In this document: positions 22,695 to 34,480 of the stretch, in pieces
Layout: each line of letters opens with the position of its first letter
Position numbering within the stretch: the stretch's first letter is position 1
NCBI GenBank assembly: GCA_963691705.1
Contig: OY829543.1
Location: forward strand, 34,671,025-34,735,024
From: Viola odorata
Lineage: Eukaryota; Streptophyta; Magnoliopsida; Malpighiales; Violaceae
Length of the DNA: 64,000 bases
Direction: 5' to 3'
Translations under genes and position numbers: made by a program
Notes under the pieces: model-generated
What the model was told of the DNA's origin: nothing
Seen by the model: only the letters and a program-made list of their open reading frames with translations
The model's database searches: none

Positions 22695-24865
22695 CTTGAA
22701 TGCCAAGAAATTCGGTTGCAAGTTGACTTTGGTGCCTATATTTGAAGTCAAGGTGTCCAATGGGGAAGCGCTATTTTGTAATATGGTTTGTACATAATTT
22801 ATACGGGGAATACAAGCCAGTGGTACACCACTGCAGTTTGGGTTATACCTCTAACTCATTATGGACTTATTTTGAGTGTTCACTGGTTGAGAACCTTAGG
22901 ATCAACACTATGGCATTTTGATCAAATGTGTATGCCTTTTTGGAGAGAAAATGGTTGGGTCACCTTGTGGGGACAGTCACAACAAGAAATTGCTGAGATC
23001 ACCAATGCTCACTTCCAAAAGCTCTTGGACTAACCTGAGAGATTTTCTATGTTGCTCCTTTGTTCTTATGAGGAGCCTTCTCTTAACTTGTTACATACTC
23101 AGTGCCTATAATAGGAAAGTTTTATTGCTGGGACCACTCCTTCACCACCCTTCTAGAAACTTTGGATGAATTCCAAACTCTTTTTCATGAGCTAAAGCAG
23201 CTACCTCCCTTTAGAACTCATGATCATCACATTCCTCTAGTGGATGGTTCCAAACTAGGAAACCTCAAGCCATACAAACACTCAAAATACCAAAAAGATG
23301 AAGTAGAGAAACAAGTTAAAGATATGCTTCATTCGGGAATTATGAAGATCAGTTCTTCGTCGTATGCATCTCCTATTCTGTTGGTCAAGAAAAAAGATGG
23401 GACCTAGAGGATGTGTATAGACTATCGAGAGCTGAACAAAAACACAATTAAGGATAAATTCCCCATCCCTGTGAAAGAGGATCTCTTGGATGAATTGCGA
23501 ACTGCTACTATCTTCTCTAACTTGGATCTGAAGAGTGGTTATCACAAAATCAGAATGGCATCCAAAGATACCTTCAAAACAACATTTCGGGCTCACGAAG
23601 GGTACTATGAATTCTTGGTAATGCCTTTTGGCTTAATCAATGCTCCCTCAAATTTTTAGTCCGTAATGAATTCAATATTTAAGCCTTTCCTCATTAAGCT
23701 TATTCTTGTATTTTTTTATGATGTGTTGATCTATAATTCTTCTTTATCTGCTCACTTAATGCATCTTAAAGATGTATTTGAAGTTCTACAACAACAATCA
23801 CTATTCTTAAAGATATCTAAATGTGTATTCGGGGTGGGAACAGTAGAATGTTTAGGGCATGTAATCTCTACAAGCAAATTAATGACTGATCCCAAGAAGA
23901 TTGAGGTTGTCTGCTCTTGGCCAATGCCTAAATCACTTAAACAACTTTGAAGTTTCTCGGGCCTTGCTGGCTACTATAAAAGATTTATCTCCTCCTATAG
24001 TCTGTTGGCCAAACCTCTAACAAACCTAGTCAGAAAATATGCTTTTGTTTGGACTGATGAGGCAACATAAAATTTTCAACATCTTAAATCATCTTTGGTT
24101 AGTTCCCATGTTCTGCATCTGCCTGAGTTTAATAAAACATTTGTCATGAAAACAAATGCATGTGGTGTAGGCATAGGAGCAGTCCCTATGCAAGATCAAT
24201 ACCTCATCACTTATATCAGCGAGCAGCTCAGCCTGCAGAACTAAGCTAGAAGTGTATATGAGAAGGAGATGTCTGTTATTCTATTTGAACTTAAGAAATG
24301 GAAGAACTACTTAAAAGATAGGCATTTTATAATTAAAATTAACCATCAGTTCCTCAAGTATTTGCTCTCTTAGTATATCAAAACTTCTGCTCAAGACTCT
24401 TGGTTGGCTAAAATAATGGCTCATGAGTTTAGAATTCTCTATAAACCTGGTGCAAAGAATGTTGCTGCAGATAGGTTATCATGAATGTGCTCCACTAAGT
24501 TGAATGCTCTAGTCCTGTCATCTATTTCTTCTGATACTTGGGATGAAATTCATACTTCTACCTTGGTGGGGGGGGGGGGGGGGGGGGTATTCGGGGTATA
24601 TGGTGACCTTCTTCTATTTTGTATTGAAGGGGATGGCAAAGGATGTTAGAGAATTTGTAAGACAATGCTCTATTTTCCAGTGAAACAAACATGATAATTG
24701 TGCAAGTCTAGGCCTATTAAACCCTTTACGCACTTTTGAGCACATCTTTACTAACCTTAGTATGGATTTTATCCCTAGATTACCCCAAATCCAATGAAGT
24801 AATCTTAGTTGTGGTGGAAAGTTTGAGTAAATATGGTCACTTCTTTCCTCTGAAACAACAATAAT
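22695..24865 (+). pseudogene. Tekay/Del-like pol fragment, degenerate
   Basis: This plus-strand fragment covers the protease tail (HYGLILSVHWLRTLG at about 22850), linker, RT, RNase H and the start of integrase. RT landmarks are [56 protein letters not shown] and VFFYDVLIY. In the last, the catalytic YxDD context is altered to YDV. Stops fall at 23407, 23659 and 23950, after which RNase H and an integrase piece (KDVREFVRQCSIFQ, MDFIPRLPQ) continue to 24865. It is broken in many places and lacks LTRs. Assignment to the chromovirus Tekay/Del lineage rests on the LLVKKKDG and MPFGLxNAP style. Confidence 0.8.
24568..24587 (+). repeat. G homopolymer of 20
   Basis: A run of 20 G lies between RNase H and integrase remnants. 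Its length may be unreliable in the assembly. Confidence 0.95.
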
Positions 24866-25971
24866 CTACGAGTCTAATCACAAGTTATCATCTCAAGTTT
24901 CTTCCACATTCTCCTCGGGTAAACTCTATCTTCCTTTTGTTTGTTTGTATTCTTCATTTCCACTACGTCCTCTCCATTGTTCTTGCGTTTTCCTACTATT
25001 TTGTGAGTCACAAACTCATTAGTTAGAACAAAAATATTTGAGGAGTAATCTCCACTCAAAAAAATTCTTCTGGATGAGTTTAGGGTGAGGAGTAATCTCA
25101 ACCCAAGAGGAGTAATCTCAACTCAAATGATCAAAGTTCACTTCAACATCTAAACTAATGAGAAATGTGCATGTATGTCCTATTTATACTAAGCTATAAA
25201 AATGGACATTTTATGACAGGTTTCCCTTCTAAATAATTAAAAGTCTCATTTTCGCTAATCTATCCAGGGATTAACAGTATGTCATTAAGGCCTTAACTGT
25301 ATGTCGTTAATCTCGGCAAAACTTGGCCCAAAAATCACTTCCGATAGCTTCGCTCCTGGCAACTTTATTCCTGGTAACTTCGCTACTTTTAATGTACTTG
25401 CTAGGTGGTCGGCTCCCGGTAATATCCCTCCCAGTAACCCTCCCTTGAAGGTTCTATATAAGTGCTTGCTTGATTGTCGCTTCCCGGTATCCGCTCTCCC
25501 CGTAAAGTCCTGATAGGTGGTCATTACCGTTAATGTGCTTGCGTGACTCTGTCACCGGTAACTCCTCCTTGTAGGTTCTAGATAAGTGCTTGTTTGATTA
25601 TCGATTTCTGGTATCGTCTCTACCGGTAAGGTCCCGATAGGTTGCATGCTTCCTGATAGATTTTTGATATCTTGCACAAAGGACTTGGGGTTGGCGTTGG
25701 CCTCGCCTGTCTCTTGATAGGTTACCGATAGCTTGCAAGTCTCCCGATAGATTCACGATATCGTCCCAATTGAGGGTCACTTTCGGTAGGTTGCTTTGGG
25801 AACTCTTGGTCTCTGCTATGGTTCAAGGTTAGTCTTGGCATGATAATATCATCTTGCGTGCTCTCCATTGTTCTTGTGTTTTCCTACTATTTTGTGAGTC
25901 AGAAACTCATTAGCTAGATCCTCCCTTTGTATCATACATTCGGCCTTCACACCGAGGGTCGGATTGTATCA
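24866..25971 (-). repeat. LTR remnant related to element C
   Basis: It ends in CGGATTGTATCA at 25971 and contains CAGTATGTCATTAAGG and TGTATGTCGTTAAT, resembling the ACCGTTAGAGG-TATGTCGC motifs of the C LTR. The left end is truncated. It holds a 57-bp direct repeat (24970-25026 and 25861-25917, three differences by eye). It also holds an imperfect tandem duplication around 25440-25640, with shared TTCTAxATAAGTGCTTG cores. No gene is seen. Confidence 0.55.
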
Positions 25972-27697
25972 CATGGACATTCCAATGAAAATCCTTACAC
26001 ATCTTAGAAATTTCCACTTGGAATGAGATGCACTCAAGCCCGAGAGGTTCCTATTGAAAGAGCTAAGTTGAGAGTTTTCTCATGCTCATTAGAGGACTCG
26101 CTGAACAACTGGTTCTATAGTTTACCTTACAACACCATCACTACATGGGCTCAAGTGTCAGCAATCTTTTTGAACAAGTATTGGAATACAAGCAAGGCTG
26201 GAGCAGCTAGGAAGAAGCTTATTTCCATTGAGTGGAGAGGGAATGAGAACTATGGAGAATACCATCAAAAGTTCAAAGACCGTAGGATATTTACCCAATT
26301 CATGGAGTAGCTGATCAAGCTTTGATCTAGTACTTCTATGATGGGATGAGCCAGAAGGACAATGATAGAGTACATGCAGCAGCTGGAGGAGCTCTACAAG
26401 ACCTCACTCCAACCAAAGCTAAAACATTACTTCAAACTATGGTAGAAAGTTGCCATAACAGTTGTTACTCTACTAGATCTAACCGTATCTCTTCTTTGAA
26501 TTAAGTTTCTTTAGAACAACACCTCTCCAATATTTCTAACTTTATGCAAAATTTCTCTACAGGTGTACAAATTGAAGCTACTACACCAAGTCCAGTTATG
26601 GGTGTATATGGAATTTGTTTCCAAATAGATCATCTCATCAATCAATGCTATATGATGCTGCCCCCAACCCAAAGGAGGTCACTGCACAAGTGAATGCAAC
26701 ATTTGCTTCCAAACAAATTCAGCAAGGGAAATATCTTTCCAACAAAACCCATATACATATCTCTATAATCCTGGATAGAGAAATCATCCCAATTTAAGTT
26801 GGGCCTAGAATCAGCCCAAGAATGCCCAAACACCTCAAAATAGTCTCCATAACCTTCATTCAACCTCTAAAACTTTATGCCTAGACCACCCCAAAACCAA
26901 ACTAATGCACCTCTACAACTACCAACACCTCCAATAGCTAGACCTACCCTTAAGGACACCTTGAATAATTTTATTTAGGCGAACCAGGCCGCTATGACCA
27001 GTATTCAGAAGCAAATAAACAAGTTGATGGAGAGGGATAAGAGTCAGCAAGGGAGATTGTCTTCCAATACGGTGGACAATCTCAAGCATAACATGAGTGC
27101 AATCAGTTTGAGGAGTGGCACAGACCTACGTGAGAAGGCAGAAATAAATGCATATGAGCGAGAGATGCAACTACTAGAAGTGGAGCCAGAAGCAGAAGTT
27201 AATCTTGAACCAGAAAAATAGACTTGGCTAAGAAGCCGGACAAGAACAATAGAGACACTACACTCCAGCAAGAGGAACCGGTAATCGTTCCACCTTTTCC
27301 ACCTAGGTCTACAAAGACTAAGAGGGAAAATGAGGAAAGGGAATTCATATATATATTTAACAAAATAGCAGTTAATATCCCTATGCTAGATTTAATTGCT
27401 AAAGTTCCTAGTTATGCCAAATTCCTTAATGGATTATCTACTAATAAGAAGAGACTTGCAGGAGTGGAGAAAATTAACTTGAATCAAAGTGTTTCTTTAG
27501 TGTTTCAGGCTAAACTTCCAGAGAAGTGCAAGGACCAATGTACTTTCGATGTCCTTTGCAAGATAGGTAACAAGACAATAAAGAAGGCCTTGTGTGACTT
27601 AGGAGTGGGCATAAATGTTTTGTCCCTCTTAGAGTATGAGAAGCTCAACATTAGAACAATGAAGGAGACTAGAGTGGTCATTCAACTTCCTGATTGA
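25972..27697 (+). pseudogene. Athila-like gag-protease (element J)
   Basis: It begins mid-gag at the joint with the LTR remnant. Gag blocks are LRNFHLE, NNWFYSLPYNTITTWA, FLNKYWNTSKAGAARKKL and YGEYHQKFK, followed by the coiled-coil-like QKQINKLMERD segment and the ISLRSG motif of Athila-like elements. The protease region (27224-27697) has KKALCDLGVGINVLSL, where the expected catalytic Asp-Ser/Thr-Gly is DLG, and VVIQLPD before a stop. Stops and frameshifts at 26311, 26500 and 26780-26990 inactivate it. Gag is closely similar to that of G. Confidence 0.8.
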
Positions 27698-28027
27698 TCT
27701 ATCATCTACCCTGTGTTTAGTTTGATCATATTTTTTTTAATTGCTTGCAATTTAGACAAATGATGCTACTGATTAGAGTCAATATCCCTTACTTTTACAG
27801 AAAACAAGTTTTGAGGATAACTTGGGACAAAATGAGCAAAAACTGTCATAATTGGATGAAGATTTCTCAAAGTCTAGACCAAGAATATTTTCTAGGCCAA
27901 GAATATTTTCTTTACCAACATTCTGGACTTTGAGAAAATGGATAAGAGGACTAGTTGTACCCCTATAGACAGTTCAAATTCAAATAGAGTTCTTATCCTA
28001 TCTCCAGCTGTAAATCCTTTGGATCAA
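27698..28027. other. Joint region with a 12-bp inverted repeat
   Basis: No gene. TTTCTCAAAGTC (27863-27874) and GACTTTGAGAAA (27926-27937) are perfect inverted copies. Between them lies a duplicated CCAAGAATATTTTCT that resembles sequence in the Athila-like LTR at about 38150. Confidence 0.6.
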
Positions 28028-29340
28028 TGATCGTCACTCAAATATGCACAAATTAATTTGTGTACAGCGGTAACAGGGTCGAACAACAAGGATTAAAGGA
28101 TGACAACTTACCCTAGATGTATGACAAAGATAAATGCAATCAAATAGTAATATGGGGGGGGGGGTGTTGGTTAAACTAGTTAACCAAATGAGATCGAGAC
28201 CTAGATAGTTAACAAAAACAGAATTAATAAAGTTGAAAATATCAATCATAAACAAAAACAAATAGGAAAGTAAAGGAGATAAAATCAAATGAGGGGGAAT
28301 CTTAGCAAGGGATCTTCTTGGGTTGTGTCGAGGCCTAGTCAGTCATCGGCGCACAAATATTCTATTCTTATGCCATAGACATGCTATAGGGGCCAGGTAC
28401 GTTTGGGCCCCCTACTTTCCTTCATAAGAGAAGTTACCCCCCGTTTCCACATATGAGGTAACCTTAACACGTCGCCATCCTCCTAGGTATGAGACGGGGA
28501 GGCAATACTCAAAGGCCCATTAAGAAGAGGAAAGACATATCTAGGGCAAGACGTTGACAGATCTACCCTAATTGACTATAGTAATCTAAAAAGGTAGACT
28601 AGTAGGTGATCAAGCTTATAATAAACCTAAATAGATTTGACAATAAAATGGCAAACAATCAAATATAGCAATACGAATATATGAAGAACGATTTGGCCTC
28701 TTGACTACCCCTTTGCAATCCTCAAAATACTCTTGCTAAGTGAATGGGCTTAGTCGCTTATGCTAATCAATAAATAAAAACATATCTAATATATAACATA
28801 AAAGATAAAGATGCAATAAAGGAAATGAAAGCTTAATAAATACTGGCCAGACCTAAAAGCTCCGATTTGAAGAAGAGTTGGTGGCTAGTAGTAGCTCCAA
28901 ACAAAAGGGAGGAACAAATCCCAAAGAAAAACTAAAAAGGAATGTGTAAGAGTGGCTGCCCCAAAAAGGATCATGTCCTCAAAACCCTAAAAGCTAAGGC
29001 TTAAATACCCTTTTAGCTCACATAAGGATAAAATATAGCTAAGATGGAGGTACAAGGGGAGCGTATCCTAGAGGGAATATTCCCAGAACATACAAAAGGG
29101 AATATGTAAGGAATCCTGCGTGGGTCTCTCTTCGCAGGTCCTTGGAGAGATGATAGGACGTCTGGCATCAAATCTTAGGCAGAATGCGGCTCCAGATGGC
29201 TCCAGTATGGAATCTTTCTCTCTTCTAGCCCAGAACTGCAAAAATGATAGAAATAAGGGCAAATCAGCAGTATCATGCTAGGAATAAGGGAAAGAATGAA
29301 GAGAAAAATATTCAAATAACCATGCTAACAAAGATCCCCA
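28028..29340 (-). repeat. 3' LTR of H (Athila-like)
   Basis: It shares with 33618-34480 a TTGGCCTCTTGACTACC-like block, the ACCCTAAAA-GCT-AGGCTTA block and an AGCTAAG block. Ends are approximate. It includes a G10 run near 28155. Confidence 0.6.
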
Positions 29341-31199
29341 TACTGCCCAATGGTCACCCTCGAGCATTCACAAAACTTAAAACACCCCAATATACGAACA
29401 GACATAATTAATCAAAGCACCCGAATAAACACACCAACCAACAAACTAGACTTCGTCAAAACACATCCTGCTTAGATGAGCACCTGCATCAAATCAGAAG
29501 GATAACGACCTAAAGATGAGACTTTCCCACATCTAGCCCATTTACCAGCAATCCTCACACGGATATGTGTTTACGCTTATAATTGCAAACAAGGTTAAGT
29601 GTTTAATCGCTCAAAATGTAAATAACATAACATGAAATAGAGCTTGCATATCAATTCGAGTTAAAGTGCACATGGATGGGAAATCAGTCAATCAAAAAGA
29701 ACTTTGCATTAGCTAAAGAGAAAGAAAAAGGGAATGGTTGGGTTTAGAGAGAAGAAAAAGAAGAAAAAGGAAGAGAAAGGGATGGAACAAAAAAGAGAAG
29801 GAACGAAGAGAATGATTAGAAAGAGAAAGAAGAGAAACAACCAGCTCAAACATAGAAGGATTCCTTGGCTAGAAAAAGGCGAGGTTGGTTTGACATCACT
29901 CGCCGAGGGCAAGATAAGGTAGATGAGGGCTAGATGAAAGGTCTTCTCTTCTTTGAGAGGGAGCTTTTCTCTTAATGCGGTGCTGGCAGTAGGTTCTTTT
30001 GTTCGCGTTTTACCCCCTTCTGTTATTTCCAATCAAAATAAACTTTTGATTTTTGATTGATTTTTTTTTTTGAAATTTTTTTTTCATCTTTTTTATTTTC
30101 TTTTTTTTTGCAATAAGAGGCACGAACCTTTCTAGCTCAGATTTAGCTAGGGCTTGTTCAATTTTCTGTTGGTTTGCCCTAGCTTTGCTTTCTACACTTA
30201 AGTCTTCACTTTCTCAGCTTCCCTACACTGAGGCTTTTCTACGCTTCCATCTGCGTGTCTAGCCCTCGATGCTACCCTGAACAAATGTTGCTTACCTGCC
30301 AAGGAAAAAGATCAAGAAAATAAGCTCAAGCGGTTAGGAAAAGAGAAAAGAGAGGGGTAGGTGAATGTCTAGGGCAAAATAGAAAAAGAGTGGAAGAAAA
30401 TGATAGAAAGAGAGGAGAAGAGAAAAAAAATAAGACAATGATGCAAAGACTTTCATCATTTTGTTGCTTTCCCATGACTAATGGTGCCTATACCTAGGGA
30501 TATCATGCAACTCTAGCTAGTGCCTACCTAAGCATTCAAATCATACATGAAAAATTATGGCATGGAGCCTCGAAGTGCTCACAAGGTGTTATTTGTGATT
30601 GCTGGTGTCCAGGCCTAGATGCAGTTATAAGGTCTAGCAAGCTAAGTATGAATGACTAGGTCTAGACATGATGCAAAGAAGTTTATTCTATGTGCAACAG
30701 ATCAAAAGTGTGTGTCCATACATGGGGGTTTTTAAATTGGGCAGGGCGAATTTTGGCAAAATAGCTAACAAAATCCAAAATTTTATGAAAATTTTCACAA
30801 AATAAGCAGTCATGCAACAAGTAGGAAAATAAACATTCAGTCAAGCAATATGAAAATAAACATGCAGATAAAGCAGATAAATGCCTCCCCACACTTAGGC
30901 TTCGAATTGCCCTCAATGCGAGAAGAGCACAAATAACAAGTTTAAGAAAAATTAAAAGGAGTACAACAAAAATTAAAAAGGGTGAAAATGTTTGATGCCC
31001 TCCACTAGGGCGAGAGATTATTTTTGGTGGGATCAGGATGGTGGCAGGTTACATCGTGCAACCTCCGCTATCAGAGCTTGTAACTCGGTAAGGATGGCTT
31101 GTAGTAGACGTTCAAGAGATAGCACAATCACTATGGTAGGTCATGAAGGAGCAGTGTCTTGGGAAGGAGAGGTGACCTGTCACGAGGAGCTAGCTTAGG
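29341..31199 (-). other. 3' untranslated region of H
   Basis: No gene. At 29715-29860 there is a long purine-rich stretch (plus strand), and T-runs occur at 30060-30110. At 30885-30925 the minus strand reads CATTGAGGGCAATTCGAAGC then CTAAGTGTGGGGAGG. This conserved block occurs near the 3' end of Athila-like elements. Confidence 0.6.
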
Positions 31200-32891
31200 G
31201 AGGACAGGGCTGTGTTGGGGGGCTTTGGTCTTGGGCAGCATCTAGGTAGTTAAAGTTTCCATCGTGCTTGTTCCCAAAAACTTGCTCCTTAGGAGGCGTA
31301 AAACCTGCACTAAAGCTCAATACAGCCTGTGAGATACATAGATTCCCCATCCCATCAAGGGTTTTGGGGTCAAGCAATTTAAAGGGATAGGAGGGTGTAG
31401 AGAGTGATCTTGTACTTCTAAACCATGATGACTAACAGCAAGAAGGGTGACAAGGGATCCTAATGCGGGACTGCCAGAATTGTTTTGAATATTTGTAATG
31501 GCAGTCACAACCCAATACCCTAAATTGACTCTACGTTTATACAGCATGCACTATAAGAAAAACAGCTCTTGCTGCGACAGCTAGCCCAAAGAATTAAACT
31601 TACTTGCGAAGGTAAGGGCAAGGTACAGATGCAAGACACGCAAGGAAGGGTCACTGATTTCATGCGCTTTTGATGATCGGGGCTAAACTTGGGCATTGGG
31701 ATTGCCGGTCAGCTCACAAAAAGTGACATTAGAATCGAAATCAGAAGGGTACACAATCAAGGCACTTTTGTATTTAGCAGTTTTAAGCTCAGAAGATGTC
31801 ACAAAACCTAGCAAGCAGTTAAAAGTATCAAGACACATGGTGGATCATTCATTTCTCAAACGAAAGTTAATAGCATCAGGTGTAGAAAAATTAGGCTCTA
31901 TCTTGCCTTTCAGCTTGAAGCGCTCAGGCAAAACCGAGAAAGATGTAATGAACTCGAGGGAAAGATCGAGGTACGTCGGGTGTCTAAGGAAGAACAAAGC
32001 CTCCCACCCTATGTTTCCTATAAACTCTCACACCCGGGGCCCCACACACATTTTATCTAAAAACTCCATGTCCAGGCGCGCACAGGGGCTAACGCCTTTG
32101 GAGTGAAAAGGGTCAATTTATCTAAAGAGGTTTTGTCATGAAATTTCAGCCAGCCCTTAAGAGAAGAAAGGTCAAAAGGAACCTGGGATGTGGATCAAGA
32201 GGTAGACGTGAAAACCGGCGTCTTGCCCTCAATTGATGTCTGGCCCCTTAATCGTCATGGTTTTTTCAGGGTCGAGGCCTTGGCATTACCCGCGCTCCCT
32301 GATGAGCTCTTCCTCTTCTTCTCGGCTGGCGTCTCCATATCTACTGGGCGCTCCACTCTAGCTGGAGCTTTGGTTTTGAGTTTCTTCCCCGCCATCCTCT
32401 CTGTGGGCTCCCTTTTCTCTTTCTCTTCGTCGTCCCTTTCATTGCTTTCCTCCACCTCTTCCTCGCCTTCTTCGTTCTCCGAGCCCTCCTCTTGTTTTTC
32501 TTTTTCGGGTTCCTCACCCTCCTCTTGACTCGATTCCTACTCTAACACTTCCTTCAACATTTCTTCCACCGTCATCTCCCGAGTATCCACTAGTGACACC
32601 CTACTCTTTTTCATTTTGCTACTTCCGGCCATGGAACCGGGGTTTAGCTTCACAACTCGACCAGATCTGGTCATTGTGGTGGTCGGAGGGACAGAGCCAG
32701 TGATTTCTAGCTCGTTGTCGTCCATTTCTACGGTTGGTGGGGCGGTGACTAGGGGTTCTGTCAGGCTGGACTCAGTAGTTTTTGTATGGTAAGGGGGGTG
32801 TGGAGGACTATGTGGTTATGGGGCTGTGTGGAAGAGACGTGGGGTGGTGAGCGGAGGTATTTTTGTGGGCGACCCTTTTGGCTCTTGTCAT
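31200..32891 (-). pseudogene. 3' ORF of H: charged, lysine/glutamate-rich protein, broken
   Basis: The minus strand starts MTRAKRVAHKNTSAHH at 32891. After a frameshift it runs through TRSGRVVKLNPGSMAG, a glutamate-rich stretch (about 32530-32440), and a basic stretch (KKLKTKAPARVERP and KKRKSSS) likely to act as a nuclear localisation signal. Downstream, from about 32200, there is a heavily stopped region coding HDKTSL-like segments. It lies between the integrase end and the 3' LTR, where Athila-like elements carry an extra ORF. I see no signal peptide or transmembrane segment to support an envelope role. Confidence 0.5.
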
Positions 32892-33489
32892 TGGGAAGGG
32901 TGTTTGAGGTGACAGAAGCTTGCTAGAGAAGATGGAGAAGGGGCGTGAGAGAGAGAGAGAGTTTGGGTCTGACACGAATAGGAAAATGGGAAAATTGTAG
33001 GAAGAGGGGAAAGGACGGAGAGAGGAGATTTCCCTTTCAGAGGGGATTTGCGATTGTCCTTTCATTGACGTGTCGCGTTTCCCCAAATCCCAACTGCCAA
33101 AAGCAATCTTTTTCAAATTCAAAAAGGGGTTAGGAGAGATAAAGATAAAAATAGGGGATAAAGTAAGGAATAAAATAAAATAATAAAGAAGGCGGAGACA
33201 AGATCAATTAAGAAAGGGAAAAATGGAGATATTAGTGGTGAATACATAGAAAAGTGGGAAACATTAAATTAGGAATAAAGAAGATAAAATCCTAATTAAT
33301 ATAGACAGATGCAAATAAAAGTGATAAGATAAAAATAAAAAAATAACAAATAAAAATAACAATAACAATAATAATAATAATAAATATAAAATGTGAGAAT
33401 AATTAAAAGTTCTTGAAACAAATAAAGGAAATGAGCTGGGTGAAACAATACGTGAGGTATCGCCACTGGTGACCTTCATTAACGTCCAG

Positions 33490-33617
33490 GCCTAGACGTT
33501 TGCTGGCTATCTAGGGCTGGACAGGTGGTTTTACCAGCTCCACTTCCTCGTTCGTGAAAGGCTTGAATCCTTCGTAGAAGGGCTTTAGACGATGGCCGTT
33601 GACTTTAAAAAGGAAAA
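33490..33617 (-). pseudogene. Integrase C-terminal end of H
   Basis: The minus frame reads VNGHRLKPFYEGF and then TNEEVELVKP, the typical end of an Athila-like polyprotein. The rest of pol to its left in reading order is replaced by an LTR. Confidence 0.65.
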
Positions 33618-34480
33618 TCAGTAGGTAATTAAGCTTCCAATAAACCCCAAAAGAATTGAATCGAAAAGGAAAATCAGTAGGTAATTAAGTTTCCAATAGT
33701 CCTAGACGAATTGAAATCGACAAGCAACCAAATACAACATTAAGAATATATTAAACACATTTAGGCCTCTTAACTACCTATTGCAACCTTCAAATAACCT
33801 TTGTTAAGAACAAGACAAATCAACTACTCATGCTGGAAAATACACAGATCTAGATCTAGAAAGCAAAATAAGTAAAGAAGAGATAAAGGAGAAAACTAGT
33901 AAATATTACCGACCGGAGCAAAGCTCCGGTTTATGTACAAGGCTGCTGGAAATGTTCTGGTCCTCCTCCTCCAAAAGGAGGAGGGGAGAAAACTGAAGAG
34001 AAGCACACAAAAAGATTTTCTATCAATATGTGGTAGGTGGTGTTCTCTAAACCCTAAAACTAGAGGCTTATATAGTGTCTAGCCCACAAGAAGATAAATT
34101 CTAGCTAAGGGATTACAAAAAGACAAATTCCAGCTAAGGGGAGAGGGTGACAGCACATGGAGTGTGTTGGAATATTCTGGAATCTTCTAGATATGCAAGG
34201 AATCCCGTGAGAATCTTTGGAGATTCGTCTCTTTGGCTTTGCAGAGATATCGCGGGCTAGAGACTGCTCACTGGTCTGGTTAGCTTTCGAGGGCTCGATG
34301 ACATTCTGATCTTCTAGGCCTTAAAACTTGAAATCCTCAGAAATACTCCAAAAATGCTTCTTTTCGATATTTTCCTTCTTTTGACGCTGATCTGCAATAA
34401 AGATTAGAATAAGGGTCAAATAGCGGAATCAAGCCCCCGAAAGGGCTAGAAAAGAAGGTAAAATCATGACCATGAAACGT
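33618..34480 (-). repeat. LTR copy inside H
   Basis: It is homologous to 28028-29340 in the same orientation. It directly joins the protease-RT linker (ANDSLPVIID at 34500) on one side and the integrase terminus on the other. A 46-bp local duplication (AAAATCAGTAGGTAATTAAG) lies at 33617-33690. Boundaries are approximate. Confidence 0.6.

Noticed and set aside
31200..32891. Host nuclear protein gene
   Set aside because: Its place between an integrase terminus and the Athila-like post-coding block and LTR, and its broken frame, fit a retrotransposon ORF better.
31200..32891. Envelope gene of H
   Set aside because: No signal peptide or transmembrane segment could be seen, so I do not name it envelope.
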